Source of the DNA: Agrobacterium vaccinii | GTDB taxonomy: Bacteria; Pseudomonadota; Alphaproteobacteria; Rhizobiales; Rhizobiaceae | DNA length: 64,000 nt | Reading direction: 5' to 3' | Assembly: GCF_021310995.1 (NCBI RefSeq) | Contig: NZ_CP054150.1 | Location: 1,116,001 to 1,180,000, forward strand | Part shown: in pieces, positions 7,806 through 17,593 of the stretch | Position numbering within the stretch: position 1 is the first letter of the stretch | Layout: each line of letters starts with the position of its first letter | The notes under the pieces: generated by a model | Seen by the model: only the letters and a program-made list of their open reading frames with translations | What the model was told of the DNA's origin: nothing | The model's database searches: none | Program-made: the position numbers and the translations under genes

Positions 7806-10109
7806 TTGGCCGGTAACAATGGCGATGACCTGATTATCTCAATCAGTACCGACCTCGCAACCGTAAAGCGTGCGCTGAACAGGTTGGTGTCCGATGTCGG
7901 GCAGGCTTCCAGCGGAATTGAAAAGCGATTTGCATCCGCTGGCAAGTCAATCAATTCATCTCTCACATCGTCGATGCAAGAGCGCATCAACAGCATGGTG
8001 GGCATAGGCACATCTGCTGCAAAGGAATGGAACGGAGCCCTCGCTGATCAGCAGAAAGAGCTTGATCGCCTTCGGTCCAAATATAGCCCTCTTTTTTCGA
8101 CCATCACGAGCTACAAGAACGCAGTATCAGAGATCAGGCAAGCACACGCTGTCGGAGCCATTTCCGCCAATGAGATGACTGCCGCTATTCAGCGTGAAAG
8201 GCAGGCCGCACTAGCGTCTACAGCGGCTATCAAAGGTCGGAACGCTGCTCTCAAGGCGACGGTCACCACGAGCAGTGGTAACAGCTTCAACACCGCAAAC
8301 ATTGCCGCACAGTTTCAGGATATCGGCGTCACGGCGGCGATGGGCATGTCGCCAATTCAGATTGCGTTGCAGCAAGGTACCCAGCTTTCTGCTGTTCTCC
8401 AGCAAATCAAAGATTCTGGACAGGGCGTAGGCCAGGGCCTTGCCGCTGCATTCGCTTCTGTTATCTCGCCGTTGTCTCTCGTGACCATTGGTGTGATTGC
8501 CGCTGGAACGGCTGCTTTCCAATACTTTTCGACCGTGATGAGTGAGGGTGACAAGTCTGCTGAGGTACTCAAGGAGCAGGCTGAACTTATTTCAGCGGTT
8601 GCTCAGCGTTGGGGTGATGCTGTTCCTGCCTTGCGGGAATACGCCGACCAACTCAAGAGAGCGCAAGAGGGCGCTGATTTAAGGAAGGGCGTCCAGCTTT
8701 TAAACGACAGCACACTGGCTGATGTCCGAAAAGAACTTGCCACGACGGAAATCGCATTTGCGGATATCCTGATCAGGTTGCAGGAATTCGGGGAGAAATA
8801 CGAAACCGTAAAAAGTCTGCAGGACGCGTTTAAGCAATTCGCAGAAGCAGCCAAGGACGGCAAGGTTCAAACCGAAGACGTTGATCGCGTACAGTCGGCT
8901 TTGACCTCAGCAGTTAACAGCACCGGCATTCCTGCACTTTCTGAGTTTGCGGCCAAGTTCGACGATCTCGCATCCTCAGCGCTGGTTGCAGCGGGCAATG
9001 TCCAAAAAGTCAATGACGCAGCTTCGCGGATGACGGATGTCACCACATGGCGAAGCTACAACCCGACGACAGGCAAACTGGAAACAAACGCTGACCCTTG
9101 GGCAGATAATATCCAGAATCCAGGGTTTATGACACCCGAAGAAGGCCCAACCCCAGAGCGTCGTCCATCTGATCTTGACAGCGCTAAAAACCGCGGCTTC
9201 GGGACGCCAAAGAAGGTGAAGACCCCAGCGAAAACTGCCTCCGACCGCTTCACTGAAGACTTACAAGCCATCCGTGACAGAACGGAGGCTTTGCGTCAGG
9301 AAATGGACCTCATCGGACTTTCCAATGAGGAGCAGACCAAGCGTCGCGCTGCCCTCGACCTTGAGCAAAAGGCACTCGCCGACTTGCGTGAAGAGGCTCG
9401 CAAGAAAGGCGAAAAAGACCTTGAGAGCATCCAGTTGTCTCCCGAAAAGGTGGCTGCAATCGAGAAAGAAGCTGCCGCCTACGCTAAACAGTCAGAAGAA
9501 CTGAGGAAAGTCGCTGAAAATCAGCAGCAAGCCGAAAGCAGCGCTCGCGATTTCTACGACACAGCAAAATCTGGATTTGCCAATGTCGTAACTGGCGCCG
9601 AAAGCTTGGGCGAGGCATTGAAGGGACTGGCAAACAAGTTTGCTGACCTGATGTTGAATAGCGCCTTTGATAATATATTCGGGGGCAAGTCAGCAACAGG
9701 CAGTAACGGCTGGATGACCGGATTCTTCAAACTTCTTGGTTTTGCTGACGGCGGCTACACGGGTTCAGGTGGCAAGAACCAACCAGCTGGTATCGTTCAT
9801 AAAGGCGAGGTCGTCTGGTCGCAGCGCGATGTCGCTATGGCTGGTGGCGTTGGTGCTGTAGAGGCGATGCGCAAAGGCTACGCCAATGGCGGTGCAGTTG
9901 GTGTCTCAGTGCCGACGCTGCCTTCCATGAAGCCAGCAAACAGCAATTCTGCTCCAACAATTACCTTCGCGCCCGTGATCGACGCGCGTGGCGCTGACCA
10001 GGCTGCTGTCGCTAGGCTTGAGACTGTCGTAGCAAAGCAGAACCGAGAGTTTGCAGCAAACGTCCTGAAGGTCATGGGCCAAGTAGGTCCGCGCGGCGTC
10101 AGGGTTTAG
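7806..10109 (+). CDS. Tail length tape measure protein
   Basis: A 767-residue protein, the longest in the tail module apart from the tip protein. Residues ~1-130 are helical. A lambda-type TMP core follows (AAQFQDIGVTAAMGMSPIQI, QQGTQLSAVL, a hydrophobic segment near 220-240), then coiled coil around 480-580. The C-terminal FADGGYTGSGG...GIVHKGEVVWSQRDV repeat-like region is characteristic of lambda-family tape measures. Start is TTG at 7806. It sets tail length and helps DNA injection. Its last bases overlap a reverse-strand gene. Confidence 0.92.
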   Translation: MAGNNGDDLIISISTDLATVKRALNRLVSDVGQASSGIEKRFASAGKSINSSLTSSMQERINSMVGIGTSAAKEWNGALADQQKELDRLRSKYSPLFSTITSYKNAVSEIRQAHAVGAISANEMTAAIQRERQAALASTAAIKGRNAALKATVTTSSGNSFNTANIAAQFQDIGVTAAMGMSPIQIALQQGTQLSAVLQQIKDSGQGVGQGLAAAFASVISPLSLVTIGVIAAGTAAFQYFSTVMSEGDKSAEVLKEQAELISAVAQRWGDAVPALREYADQLKRAQEGADLRKGVQLLNDSTLADVRKELATTEIAFADILIRLQEFGEKYETVKSLQDAFKQFAEAAKDGKVQTEDVDRVQSALTSAVNSTGIPALSEFAAKFDDLASSALVAAGNVQKVNDAASRMTDVTTWRSYNPTTGKLETNADPWADNIQNPGFMTPEEGPTPERRPSDLDSAKNRGFGTPKKVKTPAKTASDRFTEDLQAIRDRTEALRQEMDLIGLSNEEQTKRRAALDLEQKALADLREEARKKGEKDLESIQLSPEKVAAIEKEAAAYAKQSEELRKVAENQQQAESSARDFYDTAKSGFANVVTGAESLGEALKGLANKFADLMLNSAFDNIFGGKSATGSNGWMTGFFKLLGFADGGYTGSGGKNQPAGIVHKGEVVWSQRDVAMAGGVGAVEAMRKGYANGGAVGVSVPTLPSMKPANSNSAPTITFAPVIDARGADQAAVARLETVVAKQNREFAANVLKVMGQVGPRGVRV

Positions 10110-10329
10110 CGGACATCACTTCCGCCATACTGATGATCTTTTCATCAGCCTTTTCCATTTCGTCGGCGATCTTTCCTAGAGCTGTTTGGTCTACCCCTTC
10201 GGTCGTAGCTAGAAGCTCTATGAGGTCTCCGATCGAAGTTCGGTTCCTGCTGATCATCGCAAGAAGAAGCTGGAAGTTTAAGCTGATTGTTTCCATCTGA
10301 GAATCGATCAGGTCCGACCACTCGCTCAT
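10099..10329 (-). CDS. Small antisense helical protein of unknown function
   Basis: A 76-residue acidic protein (start MSEWSDLIDSQMETISLNFQ, with GGGGG upstream; a start at 10341 would add four residues). It is predicted to be a helical hairpin with no membrane segment. It is encoded opposite to the tail genes and overlaps the tape-measure end by 11 bases. It fills the only sizeable gap between tail genes here, which supports its reality. No family recognised. Confidence 0.5.
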   Translation of the reverse strand: MSEWSDLIDSQMETISLNFQLLLAMISRNRTSIGDLIELLATTEGVDQTALGKIADEMEKADEKIISMAEVMSAKP

Positions 10330-10418
10330 AGCTGCCCCCATCTTTTGATGAAGCGATTAGACAACCAGAACTTCAATCAAGAGTCGAGTCCGCTCCACCT
10401 CTGTGAGGCCCAATCCAC

Positions 10419-11030
10419 ATGGCAGAAACATTACCGGTCGGCCTGAGATATGGGCCGACCTATCCTAAACTCATGCGCTCCACCAGCGTGTCGAGATATG
10501 GCAAGCGTGCCATTTCCTTCATGGAAACCAGCGACCCGTTCTGGCAAGTGGCGATGCGGGTGGTGGCCTTGAGCAATGCCGATCGGCAGAAGCTTGAGGC
10601 ATTCATCTCGCGTTGCCGTGACGGCATGGTGACGGTGCTCTATACGCCCAAGCATGTGTGTCTGCCGCAAGCCTATTGGGGCAATCCGACCTCGCCAGCC
10701 ATTCTCGATACCGGCGTGCTGTCTGCAATCGCTGGCAATCAGCTGACAGTATCCAGCGTCACAAACGGTTTGAAGCTGATGGAGGGTGACCTCATCGGGT
10801 TGAGCCAAGGCGACTACAACACCATCGTCCGCGTGGTGCAGGACACTACCGGAGCGGGTGGAGCGATAACCATCAAGGCCGAACCTTTTCTGCCGTCCTA
10901 CATCACCGCTGGCGCGAACGTCGTTTTCAAGAACCCAGTCATGAACATGCGCCTAGTCCCGGACAGCTACGACTGCCCTGACGACTTCCGCCCAACGGCG
11001 ACATTCACGCTGATCGAGGTGCCGAAGTAA
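10419..11030 (+). CDS. Distal tail protein, unknown family
   Basis: A 203-residue beta-rich protein starting MAETLPVGLRYGPTYPKLMR. It contains YWGNPTSPAILDTG and ends with a TFTLIEVPK strand. It sits between tape measure and the DUF2163-like gene, where rhizobial and GTA-like phages encode distal tail or hub proteins. I infer a structural role from position; no catalytic motif is visible. TAATG coupling to the next gene. Confidence 0.75.
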   Translation: MAETLPVGLRYGPTYPKLMRSTSVSRYGKRAISFMETSDPFWQVAMRVVALSNADRQKLEAFISRCRDGMVTVLYTPKHVCLPQAYWGNPTSPAILDTGVLSAIAGNQLTVSSVTNGLKLMEGDLIGLSQGDYNTIVRVVQDTTGAGGAITIKAEPFLPSYITAGANVVFKNPVMNMRLVPDSYDCPDDFRPTATFTLIEVPK

Positions 11031-11602
11031 TGGCTTTCCCAACACGACTGCAGCAGCTGCTCAACGAGGGCAGGGCGAAGATCGGGTCTGGCGTCAAGTT
11101 TGAGTTTGGCACCGGTACATACGGTTTCTTCTCCGGTAAAGGCACGCTCGATTACAACGGCCTGACCTACAAGGGCAACTCGATTATCGAGATTGACGAG
11201 CCCGCCTTTGCCCTCGGAACCACGGCCAATCCGGTGACGATGCGGCTTCCTGCGCGCTCCGACTTCGGCCTGACGCCAGACAATCTGCTTCTGATCGAGG
11301 AGGAAGAATACAAGGGCCGTCCGGTCACCCTGTACGACTTCTATTTTGATCCAGATACCAACGCCTTCCTGCACGCAGAGCCGACCTTCTACGGCTACGT
11401 CGATACCATCGATCACCGCGAAGAAAACGGCGATGCATGGCTCGAAGCCAACATCGAAACCGAAGCAATCGACAATTTCCGCGAAGGCTACCGATACGCC
11501 AGCCACGAAGACCAGCAACTGGTCTCGGCAGGCGACATGTTCTTCGAACACGCTGCGAGGCTGAAAAATGAGTTCTTCAATTTCGAGTTCAGCCAGAAGT
11601 GA
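11030..11602 (+). CDS. Distal tail / hub protein (DUF2163-like)
   Basis: A 190-residue protein that begins MAFPTRLQQLLNEGRAKIGS and reads like a distal tail protein: paired strands FEFGTGTYGFFSGKG, NGLTYKGNSIIEID and a later LYDFYFDPDTNAFLHAEPTFYGYVD stretch. The C-terminal ATEAIDNFREGYRYASHEDQ-like helix resembles minor tail proteins. Followed with a 35-base overlap by the NlpC-like gene, as in lambda L/K/J-type arrangements. Confidence 0.75.
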   Translation: MAFPTRLQQLLNEGRAKIGSGVKFEFGTGTYGFFSGKGTLDYNGLTYKGNSIIEIDEPAFALGTTANPVTMRLPARSDFGLTPDNLLLIEEEEYKGRPVTLYDFYFDPDTNAFLHAEPTFYGYVDTIDHREENGDAWLEANIETEAIDNFREGYRYASHEDQQLVSAGDMFFEHAARLKNEFFNFEFSQK

Positions 11603-12005
11603 TGGCTGGGATCGCGCGCTGGAAGACGTTGCATCGGCGCAGGTTTCTGCCCTGCCGGAGTGGGGAACGTCCGACTGCATGATGTCGGCCTGCGAGGCGA
11701 TCAAAGCCGTTGTCGGCGTCGACCCACTGGAAGAATTTCGCGGTCGCTACAAGACAGAGGCGGGCGCTGCCAAGAAGATGCGCGGACTTGGCTGCAATCA
11801 CGTCAAAGACCTTTTCGAAATCCACATCAAGCTTGAGCCTGTCAATCGCTTCGCAGCGCGAAGGGGTGATGTCGGCGTCACCGTCATCAATGGCGAGTTC
11901 GTCGCCGGTTTCGTTTGCAGCCTCGGCTTTGCGATCAAGCAGCCGCAGGGCACGATCTTTCTGCCGGTCTCCGAGATCGAGCAAGCTTACAAGGTAGGCG
12001 CATAG
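11568..12005 (+). CDS. Tail tip NlpC/P60-like protein (DUF6950 type)
   Basis: A 145-residue protein with a Cys-containing helix WGTSDCMMSACEAIKAVVG, followed by DPLEEFRGRYKTEAGAAKKM and a strand region GDVGVTVINGEFVAGFVCS. This is the DUF6950 pattern, related to NlpC/P60 peptidoglycan hydrolases found just upstream of gpJ-like proteins. A papain-like Cys is present; the His partner is not clearly placed, so activity is uncertain. It likely helps penetrate the cell wall. Confidence 0.75.
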   Translation: MSSSISSSARSDGWDRALEDVASAQVSALPEWGTSDCMMSACEAIKAVVGVDPLEEFRGRYKTEAGAAKKMRGLGCNHVKDLFEIHIKLEPVNRFAARRGDVGVTVINGEFVAGFVCSLGFAIKQPQGTIFLPVSEIEQAYKVGA

Positions 12006-12009
12006 CCCC

Positions 12010-14964
12010 ATGCCGTTTCTAGCACCTATCGCAGCCGCGATCTCAGCAGGGATCGCGAGCGTTACCGCTTGGCTATCGAGCACCACAATCCTTGCTGGTC
12101 TGGCAAAGACTGCGTTCGCCATTGCGCTCTCTTACGCCGTCAACGCACTTTTCAAGCCAAAGACTCCGAGCTCGTCTTCGCAAGTAGAAACCGAATACGG
12201 CGCCAATAGCCCCCGCACGGTCGTTCTCGGCACGTGCGGCATGGCTGGCCATCATATCTATCGCAACAACTATGGCGCTGGTGGACGCAATTTTCAGGAT
12301 GTTTACGTTCTGTCGAGCTTCCGCATCACTGCCGTTCCCCGCGTCAAATACAATGGCCAGTGGCGCAACCTTTCCAACCCTGACGCAAATGGCTGGTATT
12401 GGGTGCCAAACGAAGGATCGTCTGGCGACAACTACGATGCGATCCGCGTCAAGTTCTACAAGGGCACGATGGATCAGCAGGCAGAGCCTGAACTGATCGC
12501 CTATTCGCGACCTGCCGGACGCTGGACCGCCAATCACCGTGGCGCTGGTGTTGCATATGCCGTCGTCTGGTGTGAGTTGCACAAGAAGGGCCGGGGCTTG
12601 GCCGCTCCTCCGCAGTTGCTATTCGAGGTGCAGGGCGCTCCGCTCTACGACTGGCGCAAGGATAGCACGGTCGGCGGTTCTGGCCCGCATCGGTGGAATG
12701 ATCAGTCCACATGGGAGTACAGCGACAACACGTTTGTGCAGGCCTATAATCTTGAGCGCGGTTTCTTCAATGGCACCCAGAAGATGGTCGGCAAGGGCGT
12801 TCGCGCCTCACGTCTTCCTTTGTCGGAATGGACGCAGGCCGCGAACATCGCCGATGAGATCGTAGACGGTTACTACCGCTATCGCTCGCACATGATAGCG
12901 AAGGATGGCCCCGGTGGAAACCACGACGCGAATCTCCAGCCTCTCTTGGAAGCAGCTTGCGCATCATGGGTGGAGCGCGTGGATGGAGAGTTCCCGATTG
13001 CAGGCGCCCCGCAGGCAATAGTTGCCACCATCACCGATGATGATATCAAGATCGGTGCCCCAAAGCGGTTCACCGCCAAACGCAAGCGCACAGAACTGAT
13101 CAATACTGTTGCCGCCTCCTACGTCTCGCCAGACGACTTTTACGAGACCAAGGACGCCGCAACGCGTATCGACCAATCTGCCCTTGCAGAAGACCGTGAA
13201 ACGCTTGCCAGTACCATTCCCTACGGCGCCGTGACGAACGTCAAGCAGGTGGATCGTCTCGCGGACATCGCCATTCGCGGCGCTCGCTTTCAGGCTTCGG
13301 CAGAGATCACCATCCATCCGCGCTTTCTGGATGTGGTGAAGGAAGGCCGTTGGATCACATGGGCGAGCGCCAAGCACGGTACGCGCACCTATCAGGTTCT
13401 GACGCGCACCCTTGGGCCGCACAACAGTGATGGCGTTCGGGATATCACAGTGTCATTGCAGGGCATCAGCAACGGCGTGTTCGATCCGACCGCTTACGCT
13501 ACCAACCCGCCCGTCATCATCGTTGTGCCGCCGCCTGAGTACCTGGCGGAAGTTCAAAACTTCACTGCTACACCCAACGTTGTCGAAGCCGAAGGCGGCG
13601 GGCTGCTTCCCGGCGTGGCTCTACGATGGGACGCGATTGAGGATATCAGCGTGTCCGGTGTTCTGGTCGAATACTGGCCGGTTGCCAATCCTACGCAGGT
13701 GTTCACAAAGCTTGTGTCGTCAGATATCAGCGTCGTGCAAATCGTGGAAGGTCTGACCTCTGAAACCGATTGGCGGGTTCGCACCACGCTCGTCGTGGAC
13801 AATGGCCGGTCTGTTGCGCCGTCTGGCGTGACGAATTTCCGCACCCTTGCCGCTGGTGGTGATTTCATCGCTGATCTGGAGCATTTGGGACAGGACGTAA
13901 AAGACACGTTCAAGGTCATTTCTCAGGCCCGTAACGAGTTCATGCAACGCATCGAGCAGATCGGCCAAGCCATAACGCTGGAAGGCGCCGTGTCTCAGGT
14001 CGAGCGCGACGTTATGCGCGTCGATGTCGGGAATGCATTTGCCGAAATCTCTCAGGAGCGATCCGTCAGAGCTACGGCTGATGAGGCAATAGCTCAGCAG
14101 GTGACAACCGTTTCGGCTGGTGTTGCCGACAATGCAGCCAAGTTGATAGAAGAGCAAACGGCGCGGGCCAACGGCGACAGCGCTCTATCTTCCTCGCTCA
14201 CGGCTTTGACGGCAACCGTCGGAACGAACACCGCAGCCATCGGAAGCGAAGCCACTGCGCGCGTGAATGCCGACAACGCCATATCCACGCGGATTGATGG
14301 CGTGTCAGCCACGTTCAACGGCATGTTCGCGGACGGCCTGGTTATGTTCCAAGCCGTGGCCGCACCCGCCGGTGTCTCGGTCCGGTTTTCGATCATGTTG
14401 CGCGCCAGCCTGTCGGATGCCTTCATCCAGAGCGGTATGTACATCCAGATCAGAACCGTCAGCGGCGTTCTGAAATCGGAGATTGGTTTCCTTGCCGACA
14501 AGTTCGTTGTCGTGGATGGCGCAAATACCTATTCCGTCTTCGCCATAGAAGGCGGGCAGGTAAAGATCGTCAATGCGAAGATATCACAGGCGCAGATTGA
14601 TAATCTGGTGGTTGGAACAAGTAATATCGAACCTGGAGCGGTGTCTCGGTATTTCACGGCATCTGGCGAGACATCATTCAACCTTGTTGTTAACCATGGG
14701 CTTGGATCGCCAATCGTTAAGGTTGAGTGGAAAGTATTTTTGAGTTCGGTTAGCGAGTTCGGAGCATTCGGGGCGGAGCTAAGAAGTGTTACAGATTCGA
14801 CTATCCTAGAGTCTATAACTGTACATTCTCCTCAAATATTGTTCTCTTCTGTTCTATTCACTCCTCCAGCAGATAGAGAATCGACTACTTTTAGTCTAGT
14901 ATCAAACGGAGCAGGAGTTAGCGTTTTAAGCCGCAATTTATTTGCTCTCGTCTTCAAAAGGTAA
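12010..14964 (+). CDS. Tail tip / host specificity protein (gpJ-like)
   Basis: A 984-residue protein. An N-terminal hydrophobic stretch (residues ~1-45) precedes the gpJ-type hub (NSPRTVVLGTCGMAGHHIYR, VKFYKGTMDQQAEPELIAYS). A fibronectin type III-like domain lies near residues 520-620 (GVALRWDAIEDISVSGVLVE) and a long helical stalk near 620-760. The last ~110 codons (from about 14640) are visibly AT-richer than the rest, suggesting a swapped receptor-binding tip. It should determine host recognition together with the fibres. Confidence 0.9.
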   Translation: MPFLAPIAAAISAGIASVTAWLSSTTILAGLAKTAFAIALSYAVNALFKPKTPSSSSQVETEYGANSPRTVVLGTCGMAGHHIYRNNYGAGGRNFQDVYVLSSFRITAVPRVKYNGQWRNLSNPDANGWYWVPNEGSSGDNYDAIRVKFYKGTMDQQAEPELIAYSRPAGRWTANHRGAGVAYAVVWCELHKKGRGLAAPPQLLFEVQGAPLYDWRKDSTVGGSGPHRWNDQSTWEYSDNTFVQAYNLERGFFNGTQKMVGKGVRASRLPLSEWTQAANIADEIVDGYYRYRSHMIAKDGPGGNHDANLQPLLEAACASWVERVDGEFPIAGAPQAIVATITDDDIKIGAPKRFTAKRKRTELINTVAASYVSPDDFYETKDAATRIDQSALAEDRETLASTIPYGAVTNVKQVDRLADIAIRGARFQASAEITIHPRFLDVVKEGRWITWASAKHGTRTYQVLTRTLGPHNSDGVRDITVSLQGISNGVFDPTAYATNPPVIIVVPPPEYLAEVQNFTATPNVVEAEGGGLLPGVALRWDAIEDISVSGVLVEYWPVANPTQVFTKLVSSDISVVQIVEGLTSETDWRVRTTLVVDNGRSVAPSGVTNFRTLAAGGDFIADLEHLGQDVKDTFKVISQARNEFMQRIEQIGQAITLEGAVSQVERDVMRVDVGNAFAEISQERSVRATADEAIAQQVTTVSAGVADNAAKLIEEQTARANGDSALSSSLTALTATVGTNTAAIGSEATARVNADNAISTRIDGVSATFNGMFADGLVMFQAVAAPAGVSVRFSIMLRASLSDAFIQSGMYIQIRTVSGVLKSEIGFLADKFVVVDGANTYSVFAIEGGQVKIVNAKISQAQIDNLVVGTSNIEPGAVSRYFTASGETSFNLVVNHGLGSPIVKVEWKVFLSSVSEFGAFGAELRSVTDSTILESITVHSPQILFSSVLFTPPADRESTTFSLVSNGAGVSVLSRNLFALVFKR

Positions 14965-14972
14965 TCACCAAC

Positions 14973-16973
14973 ATGACCACACCCTATGTAACGGGCACGG
15001 TATCAGTGACCGCTGGCAACGCTATGGTGACAGGCGCAGGGACAGGCTGGCAGACCGCAGGGCTTGTCGCTGGCATGTTTGGCGTCGATGGACTGTCGGT
15101 GCCTGTGCTGTCTGTCGATAGCGACACGCAAATTACCCTTGCAAAGCCATGGCCGGGAGCAACCGCTTCCGGCAAGGCATACTGGATCACATACGACACG
15201 ACCAACGGGCAGCAGACGGTTGGCCTGATGCAAAAGATTGTCGAGTACATCGCAAGGCTGAATAGCTCGGCCTTGGCCGCGATCTCCGGCGTTGTGCCGG
15301 TCGCTAATTCTCTGCTGTTGTTCACGAGCGCGAACACAGCAACAACTGTGTCACTCGAATCCCTAGTCAACGGCGCGGACTATGACGTTCAGGTGGATAC
15401 GCTTGCCGCGCGCGCTACCTACGACAGTTACCCCGCAAACTTTCGCGTCCTTGTCTCGAATGTCGGCGATGGTCGGTCTGCGATCTACAGCAAGAAGACC
15501 GCCACGGCTGCTGACTGGTCTGCTGCCGCTTATGTGACTGGCTCCTCTGGTCCTCCTGGTGCAACCCCAACAATCGCAGCAACAGCTTCGCAACTCGCTG
15601 CCGGTGCAACCCCGACCGCAACCGTAACGCCGACGACTGATGGTGTGAGTATTGCATTCGGCATTCCTGCTGCTCGGACAAGTGGATTCCCTTATCGCTG
15701 GTCAACGACCACCACGGACGCAAACCCTGGCAATGGATTCATTCGCGCGAACAATGCAGCGTTGGGTAGCGCAACGCTGTTATACGTCTCTAAGACCTCG
15801 CTGGCCGGATCGGCAATGGCGACGTTCCTGCTGGCAATGGCTGTTGCGGACAATGCGGTCAAGGGAACGCTGATCCTTCAGCGCGTGACGGACGGCCAAA
15901 CGGTCAGCTTCAATGTTACCGGCGTCACTGATGCGACGAACTATGTCAAAGTCGCAGTGTCCGGCCAGTCTGGTTTGACGGCAATCGCCAACAACGTCGA
16001 CCTGAACTTCCTGTTCACCCAAGCTGGCAATAAAGGCACCGACGGCGCGGGTGCGGGTACGGTTACAAGTGTAGGTGTGTCAGTCCCGGCTGGCTTCTCG
16101 ATTGCCAATAGCCCAGTTACGTCCTCAGGTACGTTGGCGATAACATACACGACCGGCTATCAAGGCTACACAACAGCAGAGGCAAACAAGCTTTCTGGGA
16201 TCGCAGCGGGTGCGCAGGTTAACACGGTTTCCAGCGTAAATGGTCAAGGCGGCGCAGTTGTTCTCGCCAAAGGAGACGTCGGGCTTGGGAATGTCGATAA
16301 CACATCGGACGCCAGTAAGCCCGTATCCACGGCGCAGCAAACCGCGCTGAATGCAAAGGCAAACGTTGCTGGGCAAGCCTTCACGGGAGAGATTACCGTC
16401 CCGGCTTCGACCACCGCCACTGCAATGTGGAATATGCCGCACGGTGTAGCGCCAACAACGCTCGCCAATGGTGATGTGTGGACGCAAACGACAGGCATTT
16501 TTGCCCGCATCAATGGCGTGACCTTCAACCTGTCACCTGCCTTGATTTCTCAGGCGTTGGCGGAGGCCGGGGCCGATACGGCGATATCGAGCTGGTCTTC
16601 GTTGCGCGTCAGGCAGGCTATCATCGCCAGCCCAGCCGCGTTGCTGAATGTCGAAGACCAAACGCTTACAGGCGGCGCTCGTGTCACATCGAAAGACCTC
16701 GGCACGATCTCGACAGGAACTCTGACACTGGATACAGGCGACCGACCGTTGCAGCACTATACGAACAATGGCGCTCACACACTGGCGCCCGGAACAAATA
16801 CTGGTTCGTTCATGCTCGACATTACCAACGGCGCCTCGGCAGGCGCAATCACTGTCACTGGTTGGACGAAAGTCGCCGGTGACGCTTTCACCACCACAAG
16901 CGGCAACAAATTCCGTCTCCATTGCTCAATCGGAAGCGGCGGCTCGCTGCTCATAGTACAGGCGTTGCAATAA
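14973..16973 (+). CDS. Tail fibre protein
   Basis: A 666-residue Thr/Ala/Ser-rich beta-repeat protein. The N-terminus (MTTPYVTGTVSVTAGNAMVT...AGMFGVDGL) is a common fibre attachment domain. Later come a short GPPG segment, repeated VTSVGVSVPAGFSIANSPVT and GLGNVDNTSDASKPVSTAQQ motifs seen in many tail fibres, and a C-terminal beta region. It is presumably a trimeric side or central fibre. Start follows gpJ by 9 bases. Confidence 0.85.
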   Translation: MTTPYVTGTVSVTAGNAMVTGAGTGWQTAGLVAGMFGVDGLSVPVLSVDSDTQITLAKPWPGATASGKAYWITYDTTNGQQTVGLMQKIVEYIARLNSSALAAISGVVPVANSLLLFTSANTATTVSLESLVNGADYDVQVDTLAARATYDSYPANFRVLVSNVGDGRSAIYSKKTATAADWSAAAYVTGSSGPPGATPTIAATASQLAAGATPTATVTPTTDGVSIAFGIPAARTSGFPYRWSTTTTDANPGNGFIRANNAALGSATLLYVSKTSLAGSAMATFLLAMAVADNAVKGTLILQRVTDGQTVSFNVTGVTDATNYVKVAVSGQSGLTAIANNVDLNFLFTQAGNKGTDGAGAGTVTSVGVSVPAGFSIANSPVTSSGTLAITYTTGYQGYTTAEANKLSGIAAGAQVNTVSSVNGQGGAVVLAKGDVGLGNVDNTSDASKPVSTAQQTALNAKANVAGQAFTGEITVPASTTATAMWNMPHGVAPTTLANGDVWTQTTGIFARINGVTFNLSPALISQALAEAGADTAISSWSSLRVRQAIIASPAALLNVEDQTLTGGARVTSKDLGTISTGTLTLDTGDRPLQHYTNNGAHTLAPGTNTGSFMLDITNGASAGAITVTGWTKVAGDAFTTTSGNKFRLHCSIGSGGSLLIVQALQ

Positions 16974-17593
16974 TGGTCGCGTTCTTTTGTCCCCCTCCGT
17001 TTATGAAGATAGGACTTGCATCTGAGTTCGTCGGTATTACTGCGCTCTACAGTGCCTCTGGCTCAATAACTTGGCCCTCTGGTACGCAAGTAGGCGATTT
17101 GGCAGTTGTGATTGCCGTTGGCGATAGCGCGATAGCTATATCGGGATGGACTGCTATTGCGGGTGATCCCGTCCCTACTTCTCCGGGAACAAGTAGTTTC
17201 GCTTACAAGGTCATTGTTTCTGGCGATATATCATCACCCCCTACAATTGCCATACCGAATTTTGGGGCGTTCTACGTTGCTGTTTACAGAGGCGGCACCC
17301 TCGTTTCCAAAAAATCCACAGCTGGATCAACGGCTTCGTCTGTGTCGGTTCCGGGCTTCACGAAGTCTGCACTATCAAGGCGAATTATAGCCGTAGGGCA
17401 TGATAGAGACCCAGGCACATCACCAACACCGCCGACCGGTTTTTCTTTCCGGGCGACCGCTGCATCAACATATTTCATGAGCGCGGTCTACGATTTACCT
17501 TCCGCTTCCTATGTCAATGGCGCTTCCGTAACCTTTGGGCTAGTCGCTGGTTCCGGAATTCTAGGGCGTGGCACCCTTTTGGAGATCACCTAA
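16973..17593 (+). CDS. Beta-sandwich tail-associated protein
   Basis: A 206-residue protein from ATG at 16973 (TAATG overlap with the fibre gene). Repeated strands such as SGSITWPSGTQVGDLAVVIAV and VSVPGFTKSALSRRIIAVGH suggest a jelly-roll or Ig-like fold; no signal peptide or catalytic motif is seen. Phages often place accessory fibre or tip adhesins here. It is somewhat AT-richer than the head genes, consistent with exchange of host-range modules. Confidence 0.7.
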   Translation: MVAFFCPPPFMKIGLASEFVGITALYSASGSITWPSGTQVGDLAVVIAVGDSAIAISGWTAIAGDPVPTSPGTSSFAYKVIVSGDISSPPTIAIPNFGAFYVAVYRGGTLVSKKSTAGSTASSVSVPGFTKSALSRRIIAVGHDRDPGTSPTPPTGFSFRATAASTYFMSAVYDLPSASYVNGASVTFGLVAGSGILGRGTLLEIT

